From: Lachnospiraceae bacterium UBA7598 | GTDB taxonomy: Bacteria > Bacillota > Clostridia > Lachnospirales > Lachnospiraceae | Assembly (NCBI GenBank): GCA_002474415.1 | Contig: DLQV01000259.1 | Coordinates: forward strand, 1,741 to 14,079 | Direction of reading: 5' to 3' | Length of the DNA stretch: 12,339 nt | The notes under the pieces: generated by a model | Seen by the model: the letters and a program-made list of their open reading frames with translations, nothing else | The model's database searches: none | Told to the model about the DNA's origin: nothing | Position numbers and translations under genes: made by a program | Shown: piece after piece, positions 6,724 to 12,339 of the stretch | Layout of the letters: each line of letters opens with the position of its first letter | Position numbering within the stretch: position 1 is the stretch's first letter

Positions 6724-7329
6724 ATGGTTACAGTAACAGAGTGTACGACTCTGGGAAAGGGCAGGCTTCGTTTCCATCTGGACAATGGAACGGAGCTTGT
6801 TCTTTACCGGGGAGAGGCAAAACAGTTTCGGATGCGGGAAGGAAGCACACTTTCGGATGAAGAGGAACATCAGCTGATTTATGAAGTTGTGGGAAAGCGT
6901 GCCAAAAGAAGAACCATGCATCTGTTGGAACAGATGGACCGTACAGAGCAGCAACTGCGGGACAAATTGAAACAGGGCGGGTATCCGCAGGCATGTATCG
7001 ATCTTGCAATTGAATATGTGAAATCTTTTCATTATGTGGATGATTACCGCTATGCGTGTACCTATATCAATTATCGTCAGGATCGTATGAGCCGCTATCA
7101 GCTGAAAGTGAAACTGTATGGAAAGGGAGTTCCCGGAGAGCTGATTGATCGTGCCCTTGAGGAATGTTATGAGGGTGATGAACAGGAGCAGATTATCCGA
7201 CTGCTGGAAAAGAAAAAGTTTGATGCGCAAAATTCCGATCCGAAAGAATTTACACGCGTTTACCAGTATCTGATGCGTAGGGGATTTCGGAGCAGTGACG
7301 TGCTGTGTGCTATGAAAAGTAAACAATGA
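6724..7329 (+). CDS. recX: Regulatory protein RecX
   Basis: A 201-residue helical protein within the RecX size range (166 in Escherichia coli, about 264 in Bacillus). RecX binds RecA filaments and limits their extension and activity. Family-like segments are LRDKLKQGGYPQACIDLAIE (78-97), YVDDYRYACTYINYRQ (104-119) and YQLKVKLYGKGV (125-136), and the three-helix repeat recurs near the C terminus (RVYQYLMRRGFRSSDV). The N-terminal beta region ends in LVLYRGEAKQFRMREG. The ATG is three bases after the recA stop with no good Shine-Dalgarno, suggesting translation by coupling to recA. It would share the SOS control of recA. Confidence 0.93.
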   Translation: MVTVTECTTLGKGRLRFHLDNGTELVLYRGEAKQFRMREGSTLSDEEEHQLIYEVVGKRAKRRTMHLLEQMDRTEQQLRDKLKQGGYPQACIDLAIEYVKSFHYVDDYRYACTYINYRQDRMSRYQLKVKLYGKGVPGELIDRALEECYEGDEQEQIIRLLEKKKFDAQNSDPKEFTRVYQYLMRRGFRSSDVLCAMKSKQ

Positions 7330-7342
7330 AAGCACGTATTAC

Positions 7343-7371
7343 TTGACATATTTAAGCAAAAAGGATAAAAT
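7343..7371 (+). promoter_or_regulatory. rny promoter
   Basis: A perfect TTGACA (7343-7348) and TAAAAT (7366-7371, 5 of 6) are spaced 17 nt apart. Transcription would start near 7378, giving a leader of about 79 nt before the rny GTG. It lies 13 nt after the recX stop, and no terminator is visible between the two genes, so readthrough from recA-recX remains possible. Confidence 0.7.
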
Positions 7372-7441
7372 TATTATGTTGTAGAAGTATGACATGGAAG
7401 ACTAATATTTCTTTTTGTTATATGTACAATGAAAACTTAAT

Positions 7442-7459
7442 AAAGGAGGTGCTCCTGTG
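7442..7459 (+). promoter_or_regulatory. rny ribosome binding site within a hairpin
   Basis: The Shine-Dalgarno AAAGGAGG (7442-7449) decides the GTG start at 7457. AGGAG (7444-7448) is followed by GTG and then CTCCT (7452-7456), which can pair perfectly with it. The result is a 5-bp, 3-nt-loop hairpin that covers the Shine-Dalgarno and ends at the base before the start codon. It could dampen rny translation. No measurement supports this. Confidence 0.5.
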
Positions 7460-9004
7460 CTGCAAGTAATTATTGCTGTTGTTATCACACTTATAATTAC
7501 TGCGGTTGCTGTATGGTTTATCTCAACTGAGTATCACAAGAAGGTAGCAAGTACCAAAATTGGAAATGCAGAAGAGCAGGCCAGAGGCATTATCGACGAG
7601 GCTGTGAAAAATGCCGAGGACAAGAAGCGCGAAGCTATGCTTGAGATCAAGGAAGAAACCATTCGTTCCAAGAATGAACTTGACAAGGAGATTAAAGAGC
7701 GTAGAAATGAAATTCAGCGTAACGAGCGACGTGTTGTGCAGAAAGAAGAAAATCTGGACAAAAAACTCGAAGCGATTGAAAAGCGTGAGGCAAGTTTCCG
7801 TGCCAAAGAAGAAGATTTAAAGAAGCAGAAAGTCGAGATAGCAAAGCTCAACGAACAGCGTGTACAGGAACTGGAAAGAATTTCAGGATTAACCTCTGAA
7901 CAGGCAAAAGAATACCTCTTAAAGACCGTGGAAGAAGATGTGAAGATTGACACTGCGAAGATGATCAAGGAAATGGAAGCGCAGGCGAAGGAAGAAGTCA
8001 ACAAGAAGGCAAAGGACTATGTAGTTACTGCAATTCAGAAATGTGCTGCGGATCACGTTGCTGAAACCACAATTTCTGTTGTACAGCTTCCGAATGATGA
8101 GATGAAAGGCCGTATCATCGGTAGAGAAGGACGAAATATTCGTACACTTGAAACGATGACCGGTGTAGATCTGATTATTGATGATACGCCGGAAGCCGTT
8201 ATCCTTTCCAGCTTTGATCCGATTCGAAGAGAAGTTGCGAGAATTGCACTTGAAAAGTTGATCGTGGATGGACGAATTCATCCGGCACGTATCGAGGAAA
8301 TGGTTGAAAAAGCGCAAAAAGAAGTAGAGACAATGATTCGTGAAGAAGGCGAGGCTGCCGTATTAGAAGTTGGCATCCATGGCATTCATCCGGAGCTTGT
8401 TCGTCTTTTGGGCAAAATGAAGTATCGTACCAGCTATGGACAGAATGCATTGAAGCATTCGATTGAGGTCGCACAATTGACAGGTTTACTTGCTGCAGAA
8501 ATCGGTGAGGATGTCCGCATGGCAAAACGTGCAGGATTATTACATGATATTGGTAAAGCAGTAGACCATGATATGGAAGGTTCCCATATCCAGCTGGGTG
8601 TGGAACTGTGTAGAAAGTACAAGGAATCACCTCTTGTCATCAATGCAGTGGAAGCACATCATGGCGATGTAGAGCCAGAGAGTCTGATTGCATGTCTGGT
8701 ACAGGCAGCGGATACCATCAGTGCTGCTCGTCCGGGTGCGAGAAAAGAAACTTTGGAAACATACTCAAACCGCTTACAGCAGCTTGAGGATATTACAAAT
8801 AGTTATAAGGGTGTAGAAAAATCTTTTGCAGTTCAGGCAGGCAGAGAGGTTCGTATCTTAGTTGTTCCTGAGCAGATCAGCGATGCGGATATGGTTCTTT
8901 TAGCCAGAGATATTTCAAAACAGATTGAGACTGAGTTGGAATATCCGGGCCAGATCAAGGTAAATGTGATCAGAGAATCGCGTGTTGTAGATTATGCGAA
9001 ATAA
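7457..9004 (+). CDS. rny: Ribonuclease Y
   Basis: A 515-residue protein, matching the ~520 of RNase Y (YmdA), the membrane-anchored endoribonuclease that starts mRNA decay in many Firmicutes. Domain order: an N-terminal membrane span (about residues 3-24), a long charged coiled coil (about 30-190), a KH RNA-binding domain with [12 protein letters not shown] (from 218), and an HD domain with [12 protein letters not shown] (catalytic His363-Asp364). Downstream HD-domain histidines occur in GSHIQLG and EAHHGDVEP. The sequence ends in the family-like [14 protein letters not shown]. It has its own promoter and terminator, so it is probably mainly monocistronic. The GTG start is seven bases from AGGAGG. 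Confidence 0.98.
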   Translation: MLQVIIAVVITLIITAVAVWFISTEYHKKVASTKIGNAEEQARGIIDEAVKNAEDKKREAMLEIKEETIRSKNELDKEIKERRNEIQRNERRVVQKEENLDKKLEAIEKREASFRAKEEDLKKQKVEIAKLNEQRVQELERISGLTSEQAKEYLLKTVEEDVKIDTAKMIKEMEAQAKEEVNKKAKDYVVTAIQKCAADHVAETTISVVQLPNDEMKGRIIGREGRNIRTLETMTGVDLIIDDTPEAVILSSFDPIRREVARIALEKLIVDGRIHPARIEEMVEKAQKEVETMIREEGEAAVLEVGIHGIHPELVRLLGKMKYRTSYGQNALKHSIEVAQLTGLLAAEIGEDVRMAKRAGLLHDIGKAVDHDMEGSHIQLGVELCRKYKESPLVINAVEAHHGDVEPESLIACLVQAADTISAARPGARKETLETYSNRLQQLEDITNSYKGVEKSFAVQAGREVRILVVPEQISDADMVLLARDISKQIETELEYPGQIKVNVIRESRVVDYAK

Positions 9005-9030
9005 CGCCAGGTAATTGTAAAAATGAATTT

Positions 9031-9073
9031 AAAAAGGCTTAAGACCGCGGAAAGCGGGATTAAGCCTTTTTTT
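9031..9073 (+). terminator. Intrinsic terminator of rny
   Basis: GGCTTAA (9036-9042) pairs with TTAAGCC (9060-9066). After a 2x2 internal mismatch, CCGC (9045-9048) pairs with GCGG (9054-9057) around loop GGAAA. Seven T residues follow (9067-9073), and A residues at 9031-9035 extend the stem against them. It begins 27 nt after the rny stop. Confidence 0.95.
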
Positions 9074-9140
9074 ATATCATAATGTGTTGTAAAATAAATA
9101 CATCGGGATTTCATGGAATGTATAGAATAAAAAAGGAGGG

Positions 9141-9165
9141 ACCAGTACAGCACGGCTGCACTGGT
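9141..9165 (+). promoter_or_regulatory. Hairpin between a Shine-Dalgarno and a small ORF
   Basis: ACCAGT (9141-9146) pairs with ACTGGT (9160-9165). Past a single A/C mismatch, CAGC (9148-9151) pairs with GCTG (9155-9158) around the loop ACG. AGGAGGG ends at the base before the hairpin, and six bases separate the hairpin from an ATG at 9172. If folded, it would place the Shine-Dalgarno at a normal distance from that ATG. Confidence 0.55.
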
Positions 9166-9171
9166 CAGATT

Positions 9172-9258
9172 ATGAAAAAAATGATCGAAAGGTTTTTGGT
9201 TCCTTTTGATGGCTTTACTATACTGGAAAAGTGTGAAATGGATATGTTACAAATTTGA
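9172..9258 (+). CDS. Possible 28-residue small protein or leader peptide
   Basis: An ATG-started frame of 28 codons closed by TGA. It starts MKKMIERFLVPFDGFTILEK and carries one cysteine and several methionines near its end. It has no signal peptide or obvious membrane span, and I do not recognise it. Its only support is layout: a strong AGGAGGG sits 31 nt upstream in linear distance, but only six bases away if the intervening 25-nt hairpin folds. It ends 62 nt before the Nudix gene and could be a leader peptide for it. A frame of this length also arises easily by chance, so confidence is low. Confidence 0.3.
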   Translation: MKKMIERFLVPFDGFTILEKCEMDMLQI

Positions 9259-9280
9259 AGAAAATGTGAACGATGAAAAT

Positions 9281-9301
9281 ATCCGGCAATATTGTCCGGA
9301 T
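9281..9301 (+). promoter_or_regulatory. Hairpin upstream of the Nudix gene
   Basis: ATCCGG (9281-9286) pairs with CCGGAT (9296-9301). CA/TG pairs close an inner ATAT loop, with T9295 bulged. It ends 19 nt before the ATG and six bases before the GTGAGG ribosome binding site. There is no T-run, so it is not a standard terminator. Its role is unknown. Confidence 0.45.
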
Positions 9302-9320
9302 GGAAAAGTGAGGTTTGAAT

Positions 9321-9887
9321 ATGGTAGAACATGTAAAGCGGCTGAAGAGAGAACTGGTATATAAAGGAGCGATTCTGGATATCTACAAAGATACGATGGA
9401 ACTTCCTGATGGAAACAAAGCAGAGTGGGATTTTGTATCCCATCGTATGGGCGCAGCGGCAATCCTTCCAGTTATGAAGGATGGGAGAATTGTGATGGTA
9501 CGTCAGTATCGCAATGCGCTGGAGAGAGAAACACTTGAAATTCCGGCGGGTTGTCGGGACAGTAAGACGGAAGATACCGCATATTGTGCGGCGCGGGAGA
9601 TGGAAGAGGAAACCGGATATCGCAGTACAAATGTCAAACATTTGTTATCTCTGCGCACAACGGTGGCATTTTGTGATGAAGCAGTCGATATTTTTGTAGC
9701 TACTGATCTGGAAGTGGGTACCAGACATCTGGATGAAGCAGAATCCATTGACGTGGAAATCTACACACTAGAAGAACTGTGCGATATGATTTATGCGGGA
9801 AAAATTCAGGATGGAAAAACCATCGCTGCGATTATGGCATATGCGGCGGCAAAAAAAGGTGGAATGGGTAAGCATCTGGATTTATAA
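9321..9887 (+). CDS. Nudix hydrolase, ADP-ribose pyrophosphatase-like
   Basis: A 188-residue protein resembling NudF-type enzymes, which split ADP-ribose into AMP and ribose 5-phosphate. The Nudix box spans residues 78-100: Glu84, then AREMEEETGY with REMEEETG at 92-99, fitting E-x7-RE-U-x-EE-x-GU. It is preceded by the subfamily-typical LEIPAG. The first Gly of the strict box aligns with Cys78 (PAGC), so that position is altered, but the metal-binding glutamates are intact. The ATG at 9321 is preferred over an in-frame TTG at 9315 because GTGAGG lies seven bases upstream. The next gene, a SpoIIM-like protein, follows after 61 nt without a terminator. Substrate is inferred from family resemblance. 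Confidence 0.88.
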   Translation: MVEHVKRLKRELVYKGAILDIYKDTMELPDGNKAEWDFVSHRMGAAAILPVMKDGRIVMVRQYRNALERETLEIPAGCRDSKTEDTAYCAAREMEEETGYRSTNVKHLLSLRTTVAFCDEAVDIFVATDLEVGTRHLDEAESIDVEIYTLEELCDMIYAGKIQDGKTIAAIMAYAAAKKGGMGKHLDL

Positions 9888-9948
9888 AAATGGAATAAAG
9901 AAAACGGACAGGGCATAGGCTGAATAGAAAAGAATTTTAGGGATCTTT

Positions 9949-10485
9949 ATGAAAAAGGAACTGGCGATTGGAATCTGTTTTGGCCTGGCGGGAATTTTAT
10001 GTACCTGTCTGTTTGGATATGAATATTTTACAACTTATGGATTCTTAAATGCGTATCACATGAAAGCTTTTGCAGCATCGGAGACTGGGTATTTACCACT
10101 GCTGGCAAATATTTTGTGGGAAAGAGGAAAAGTGTTTGTGGTTATTGCAATTCTTTCTCTTACCGCTTTAAAAGCAATTCTGCCATTGTTATTGCGCTGT
10201 CTGATTTATTTTACGGGTGGGGTATTTTTTGCCGCCTGTGTGATGAATATGGGAATTCTTGGAATTGTTTTTTTTCTGGTGTCGTGGCTGCCACATGGCA
10301 TTTTATATCTTGCAGCGCTTGCGCTTTTGCTTATGGTAGAACCGCACAGGTTTTATAACCGGAAAAATCCATGGCTGCTGCGGCTGGCATGGGGGATGGG
10401 AGTTGCGGTACTTGTCATTCTTGGATGTGTATTGGAGGCGTCTGTCGGAATCCGGCTGTTACGTTTTGTTGTAGAAAAATTATAA
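9949..10485 (+). CDS. SpoIIM-like integral membrane protein
   Basis: A 178-residue, highly hydrophobic protein with about five membrane spans: residues 5-24, 62-80, 82-100, 102-130 (possibly two) and 145-165. The segment GILGIVFFLVSWLPHGILYLAALALLL resembles the conserved core of stage II sporulation protein M, where a short LPHG/LPQ turn sits between spans. SpoIIM anchors the SpoIID-SpoIIP peptidoglycan-degrading complex that drives engulfment. Position after a Nudix gene fits, since nudF-like and spoIIM genes are often close in Firmicutes. It is shorter than Bacillus SpoIIM (about 214) and divergent in its N-terminal half, so it could be a paralogue or another membrane protein. A modest AGGGAT lies before the ATG. 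No spoIID or spoIIP is present. Confidence 0.62.
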   Translation: MKKELAIGICFGLAGILCTCLFGYEYFTTYGFLNAYHMKAFAASETGYLPLLANILWERGKVFVVIAILSLTALKAILPLLLRCLIYFTGGVFFAACVMNMGILGIVFFLVSWLPHGILYLAALALLLMVEPHRFYNRKNPWLLRLAWGMGVAVLVILGCVLEASVGIRLLRFVVEKL

Positions 10486-10530
10486 AAAAATGGAGTGCAA
10501 AAAGGAATACTTTTTACACTCCATTTATTG
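10484..10530. terminator. Bidirectional terminator between spoIIM-like gene and aroF
   Basis: AAATGGAGTG (10488-10497) pairs with CACTCCATTT (10517-10526), and after one mismatch AAAAAG (10499-10504) pairs with CTTTTT (10510-10515) around loop GAATA. On the - strand the stem is followed by a seven-T run (complement of 10484-10490), making it a strong terminator for aroF. On the + strand the tail is the weaker ATTTATTGTTTT. Confidence 0.88.
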
Positions 10531-10548
10531 TTTTCAGACAGAAGCTGT

Positions 10549-11583
10549 TTACTTTGCGTTCATCTCAGCAATGTCGTAGATCAGCTGTTTGGAATCTTCC
10601 CATCCGAGACAAGGATCCGTAATGGACTTTCCGTAAATATGATCTCCGATAGACTGATTTCCCTCTTCGATGTAACTTTCAATCATCAGACCTTTTACCA
10701 GAGAACGGATATCAGAAGAAAGCTGGCGGTTATGCATTACTTCTTTTGCGATACGAATTTGTTCTTTAAACTTCTTTCCAGAGTTGGAATGGTTGGTATC
10801 GATGATGGCTGCCGGATTGATAACATCCATTTTTTCATACATCTCATGAAGACGGATCAGATCTTCATAGTGATAGTTCTGTGTGGTATTGCCGTGCTTG
10901 CTGACTGCACCGCGAAGAACCACGTGAGTCAGAGGATTTCCGGTTGTCTCCACCTCGTATCCGCGATAAACGAAATGATGTGGATGCTGTGCTGCATATA
11001 CGGAATTGAGCATAACGGAAAAATCACCGCTGGTAGGATTTTTCATTCCGGAAGCAACATCAAAACCGCTGACAGTCAGACGATGCTGCTGATCTTCAAC
11101 AGAACGTGCACCGATGGCAACGTAGGAGAGAAGATCTTCGACGTATCCCCAGTTTTCCGGGTAGAGCATTTCATCGGCACAGGTAAGACCACTTTCTTCG
11201 ATTGCACGAATGTGCATTTTACGCATGGCAATCAGACCTTCGATCATATCCGGTGCTTTTTCCGGATCCGGCTGGGAAGCAATTCCTTTGTAGCCTTCTC
11301 CAGTTGTACGTGGCTTGTTGGTGTAAACACGCGGAACTAAAATGACCTGATCCTTGACATCCTCCTGAATCTTTGTCAGGCGGCTCACATAATCACATAC
11401 AGAATCTTCGTTATCTGCAGAACACGGTCCGATGATTACGAGGACGCGTGGGTCTTTTCCTGTAATAACATCAGAGATCATAAGGTCTCTGTGTTTTTTT
11501 AATTCACGAAGCTCCGGGGAAAGCGGATAATCACGCTTGATATCTGCCGGAGTCGGTAATTGATTTAAAAATTCAAAACTCAT
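10549..11583 (-). CDS. aroF: 3-Deoxy-7-phosphoheptulonate (DAHP) synthase, AroF/G/H class
   Basis: A 344-residue class I-alpha DAHP synthase, condensing phosphoenolpyruvate and erythrose 4-phosphate as the first step of the shikimate pathway. Active-site elements: IGPCSA (51-56, metal-ligand Cys54), KPRTT (90-94), GARSVEDQQHR (158-168), Lys181 in KNPTSGD, His265 in DTNHSNSGK, Glu301 in MIESY and Asp323 in GKSITDPCLGWE. The overall length and order match Escherichia coli AroF/G/H (about 350). Feedback specificity for phenylalanine, tyrosine or tryptophan cannot be read with confidence, so the symbol is nominal. AGGAGA lies five bases before the ATG. It is divergent from aroD, which acts two steps later in the same pathway. 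Confidence 0.96.
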   Translation of the reverse strand: MSFEFLNQLPTPADIKRDYPLSPELRELKKHRDLMISDVITGKDPRVLVIIGPCSADNEDSVCDYVSRLTKIQEDVKDQVILVPRVYTNKPRTTGEGYKGIASQPDPEKAPDMIEGLIAMRKMHIRAIEESGLTCADEMLYPENWGYVEDLLSYVAIGARSVEDQQHRLTVSGFDVASGMKNPTSGDFSVMLNSVYAAQHPHHFVYRGYEVETTGNPLTHVVLRGAVSKHGNTTQNYHYEDLIRLHEMYEKMDVINPAAIIDTNHSNSGKKFKEQIRIAKEVMHNRQLSSDIRSLVKGLMIESYIEEGNQSIGDHIYGKSITDPCLGWEDSKQLIYDIAEMNAK

Positions 11584-11627
11584 TTTTTTCTCCTATCTCT
11601 TAAGTTCGGATATAACATACCGTGACT

Positions 11628-11656
11628 ATCTTAATGGAAAACAGGAAAAAAGTCAA
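11628..11656 (-). promoter_or_regulatory. aroF promoter
   Basis: Reading the - strand, TTGACT (complement of 11651-11656, 5 of 6) lies 17 nt from TAAGAT (complement of 11628-11633, 4 of 6). The transcript would begin near 11621, about 38 nt before the aroF ATG. That leader is too short for a T-box or large riboswitch. Confidence 0.6.
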
Positions 11657-11666
11657 ATAACAGGAA
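11641..11666. repeat. Direct repeat between the aroF and aroD promoters
   Basis: ACAGGAA occurs at 11641-11647 and again at 11660-11666, 19 nt apart, on either side of the aroF -35 element. The second copy ends four bases before the aroD -35. Two such copies could be a regulator's binding sites, but a 7-base repeat in AT-rich DNA may be chance. Confidence 0.3.
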
Positions 11667-11670
11667 GCAG

Positions 11671-11699
11671 TTGTTTCTTTTTTGCTTTTAGAATATAAT
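11671..11699 (+). promoter_or_regulatory. aroD promoter
   Basis: TTGTTT (11671-11676, 4 of 6 matches to TTGACA) lies 17 nt from a perfect TATAAT (11694-11699). Transcription should start near 11706, about 28 nt before the aroD ATG. The -35 elements of the two divergent promoters are only 14 nt apart. Confidence 0.65.
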
Positions 11700-11733
11700 A
11701 ACAGAGAATTACAACACAGCAGGAGGTGCAGAG

Positions 11734-12339
11734 ATGGAAAATCTGCTTTGCATAAAAGGAAAAATTATAGGAAAAGGAAAACCGCTTGTATGTGTTCCGA
11801 TCATGGAACCGTCGAAAGAGGAAATTTTAAGAGAAACCAGAAGGCTGGAAGAAGCGCACACGGAAATGATTGAATGGCGCGTAGATGCGTTTGAGAACGT
11901 GGAAAGTCTGAATGCAATTCGTGATATATTAGACGAGATGAAACATATCATAAAGGAAAGTATTTTAGTGTATACTTTCCGTTCTAAAAATCAGGGAGGG
12001 TGCAAAGCACTCTCTGCTGCGGAAATTTATGATATTCATCAGGTGGCGGCAGAATCAGAAGCCGTTGATTTTATTGATCTGGAATATTTTGAGGCAAAAA
12101 ATCCCGAAAAAGAAATTGCAATGCTGCAGGAGATGGGAGCCTATGTGATTGCTTCCCATCATGATTTTGAACAGACACCGGATCCGGAGGTGATCCGTAT
12201 GTTGTTAGAACAGATCCGGGAGAGTGGTGCAGATGTCGTGAAACTGGCAGTTATGCCGCAGAATATGTGGGATGTATTACATTTGCTGGAGGAGACCAAC
12301 CGTTTTCATGAAAACTATCCGGATCATCCGCTGATTACC
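11734..12339 (+). CDS. aroD: Type I 3-dehydroquinate dehydratase (3' end missing)
   Basis: The first 202 codons are present and the gene runs off the window; the family is about 250 residues. It converts 3-dehydroquinate to 3-dehydroshikimate, step 3 of the shikimate pathway, through a Schiff base. Type I landmarks: EWRVD (47-51), TFRS..GG (81-89), SHHDF (141-145, catalytic His143) and DVVKLAVMP (167-175, Schiff-base Lys170), at nearly the numbering of the Salmonella enzyme. AGGAGG (11721-11726) lies seven bases before the ATG. It has its own promoter, divergent from aroF. The active site falls within the visible part; only the C-terminal barrel strands are missing. Confidence 0.96.
   Translation, partial: MENLLCIKGKIIGKGKPLVCVPIMEPSKEEILRETRRLEEAHTEMIEWRVDAFENVESLNAIRDILDEMKHIIKESILVYTFRSKNQGGCKALSAAEIYDIHQVAAESEAVDFIDLEYFEAKNPEKEIAMLQEMGAYVIASHHDFEQTPDPEVIRMLLEQIRESGADVVKLAVMPQNMWDVLHLLEETNRFHENYPDHPLIT

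Larger units (their letters stand above)
9074..9320 (+). other. Intergenic region before the Nudix gene
   Basis: This 247-nt stretch has no recognised gene. In order it holds an AT-rich part with a weak -10-like TAGAAT (9123-9128) lacking a clear -35, a strong Shine-Dalgarno-like AAAAAAGGAGGG (9129-9140), hairpin 1 (9141-9165), a possible 28-codon ORF (9172-9258) and hairpin 2 (9281-9301). Neither hairpin is followed by a T-run. I could not match it to a known riboswitch or T-box. Confidence 0.6.

Noticed and set aside
6214..7335. Long - strand open frame (373 codons) across recA and recX
   Set aside because: It lies antisense to two unmistakable genes, has low-complexity composition unlike a real protein, and has no credible ribosome site or family resemblance.
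9087..9128. Sigma-A promoter for the Nudix gene using TTGTAA and TAGAAT
   Set aside because: The spacing is about 30 nt, far from 17, and no acceptable -35 lies at the right distance from TAGAAT; only a weak -10-like match remains.
10495..11340. + strand open frame opposite aroF
   Set aside because: It begins in the terminator stem and is antisense to a DAHP synthase with every active-site motif in place.

Overview
The window reads as a chromosomal segment of an anaerobic, endospore-forming Firmicute of the class Clostridia, most like the Lachnospiraceae. This rests on the spoIIIA sporulation operon, the recA-recX-rny order, a Gram-positive LexA box, strong AGGAGG-type ribosome binding sites and moderate-to-low GC. 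No insertion sequence, phage gene, tRNA, rRNA or CRISPR array was seen. Nearly all of it is conserved housekeeping or sporulation DNA, so the novelty lies in gene architecture and in the intergenic control elements.

Left part (1-3508, + strand): the tail of spoIIIAB followed by spoIIIAC, AD, AE, AF, AG and AH, tightly packed with overlapping or near-touching ends. These build the mother-cell half of the feeding-tube channel (SpoIIIA-SpoIIQ) that links mother cell and forespore. SpoIIIAF is only about half the usual length and lacks room for the ring-building domain. Its end overlaps the start of spoIIIAG by 41 nt.

Middle (3509-9073, + strand): prfC (release factor 3) and trxA (thioredoxin) form a two-gene unit with its own promoter and a terminator. 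A near-consensus promoter abuts that terminator. Next come recA with a LexA/SOS box and recX three bases downstream, then rny (RNase Y, membrane-anchored mRNA decay endonuclease) with its own promoter, a hairpin that covers its ribosome binding site, and a strong terminator.

Right part (9074-12339): a 247-nt intergenic stretch holds two hairpins and a possible 28-residue ORF whose start is separated from a strong Shine-Dalgarno by a 25-nt hairpin. A Nudix ADP-ribose pyrophosphatase-like gene and a multi-membrane-span SpoIIM-like gene follow. They converge on aroF (DAHP synthase, - strand) at a bidirectional terminator. aroD (type I 3-dehydroquinate dehydratase, + strand, cut by the window end) is divergent from aroF, with back-to-back promoters. 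Both enzymes belong to the shikimate pathway, step 1 and step 3.

The strongest items for a second look are the shortened SpoIIIAF, the promoter set against the trxA terminator, the Shine-Dalgarno/hairpin/ATG layout before the Nudix gene, and the hairpin over the rny ribosome binding site. I did not find a convincing new multi-gene system.
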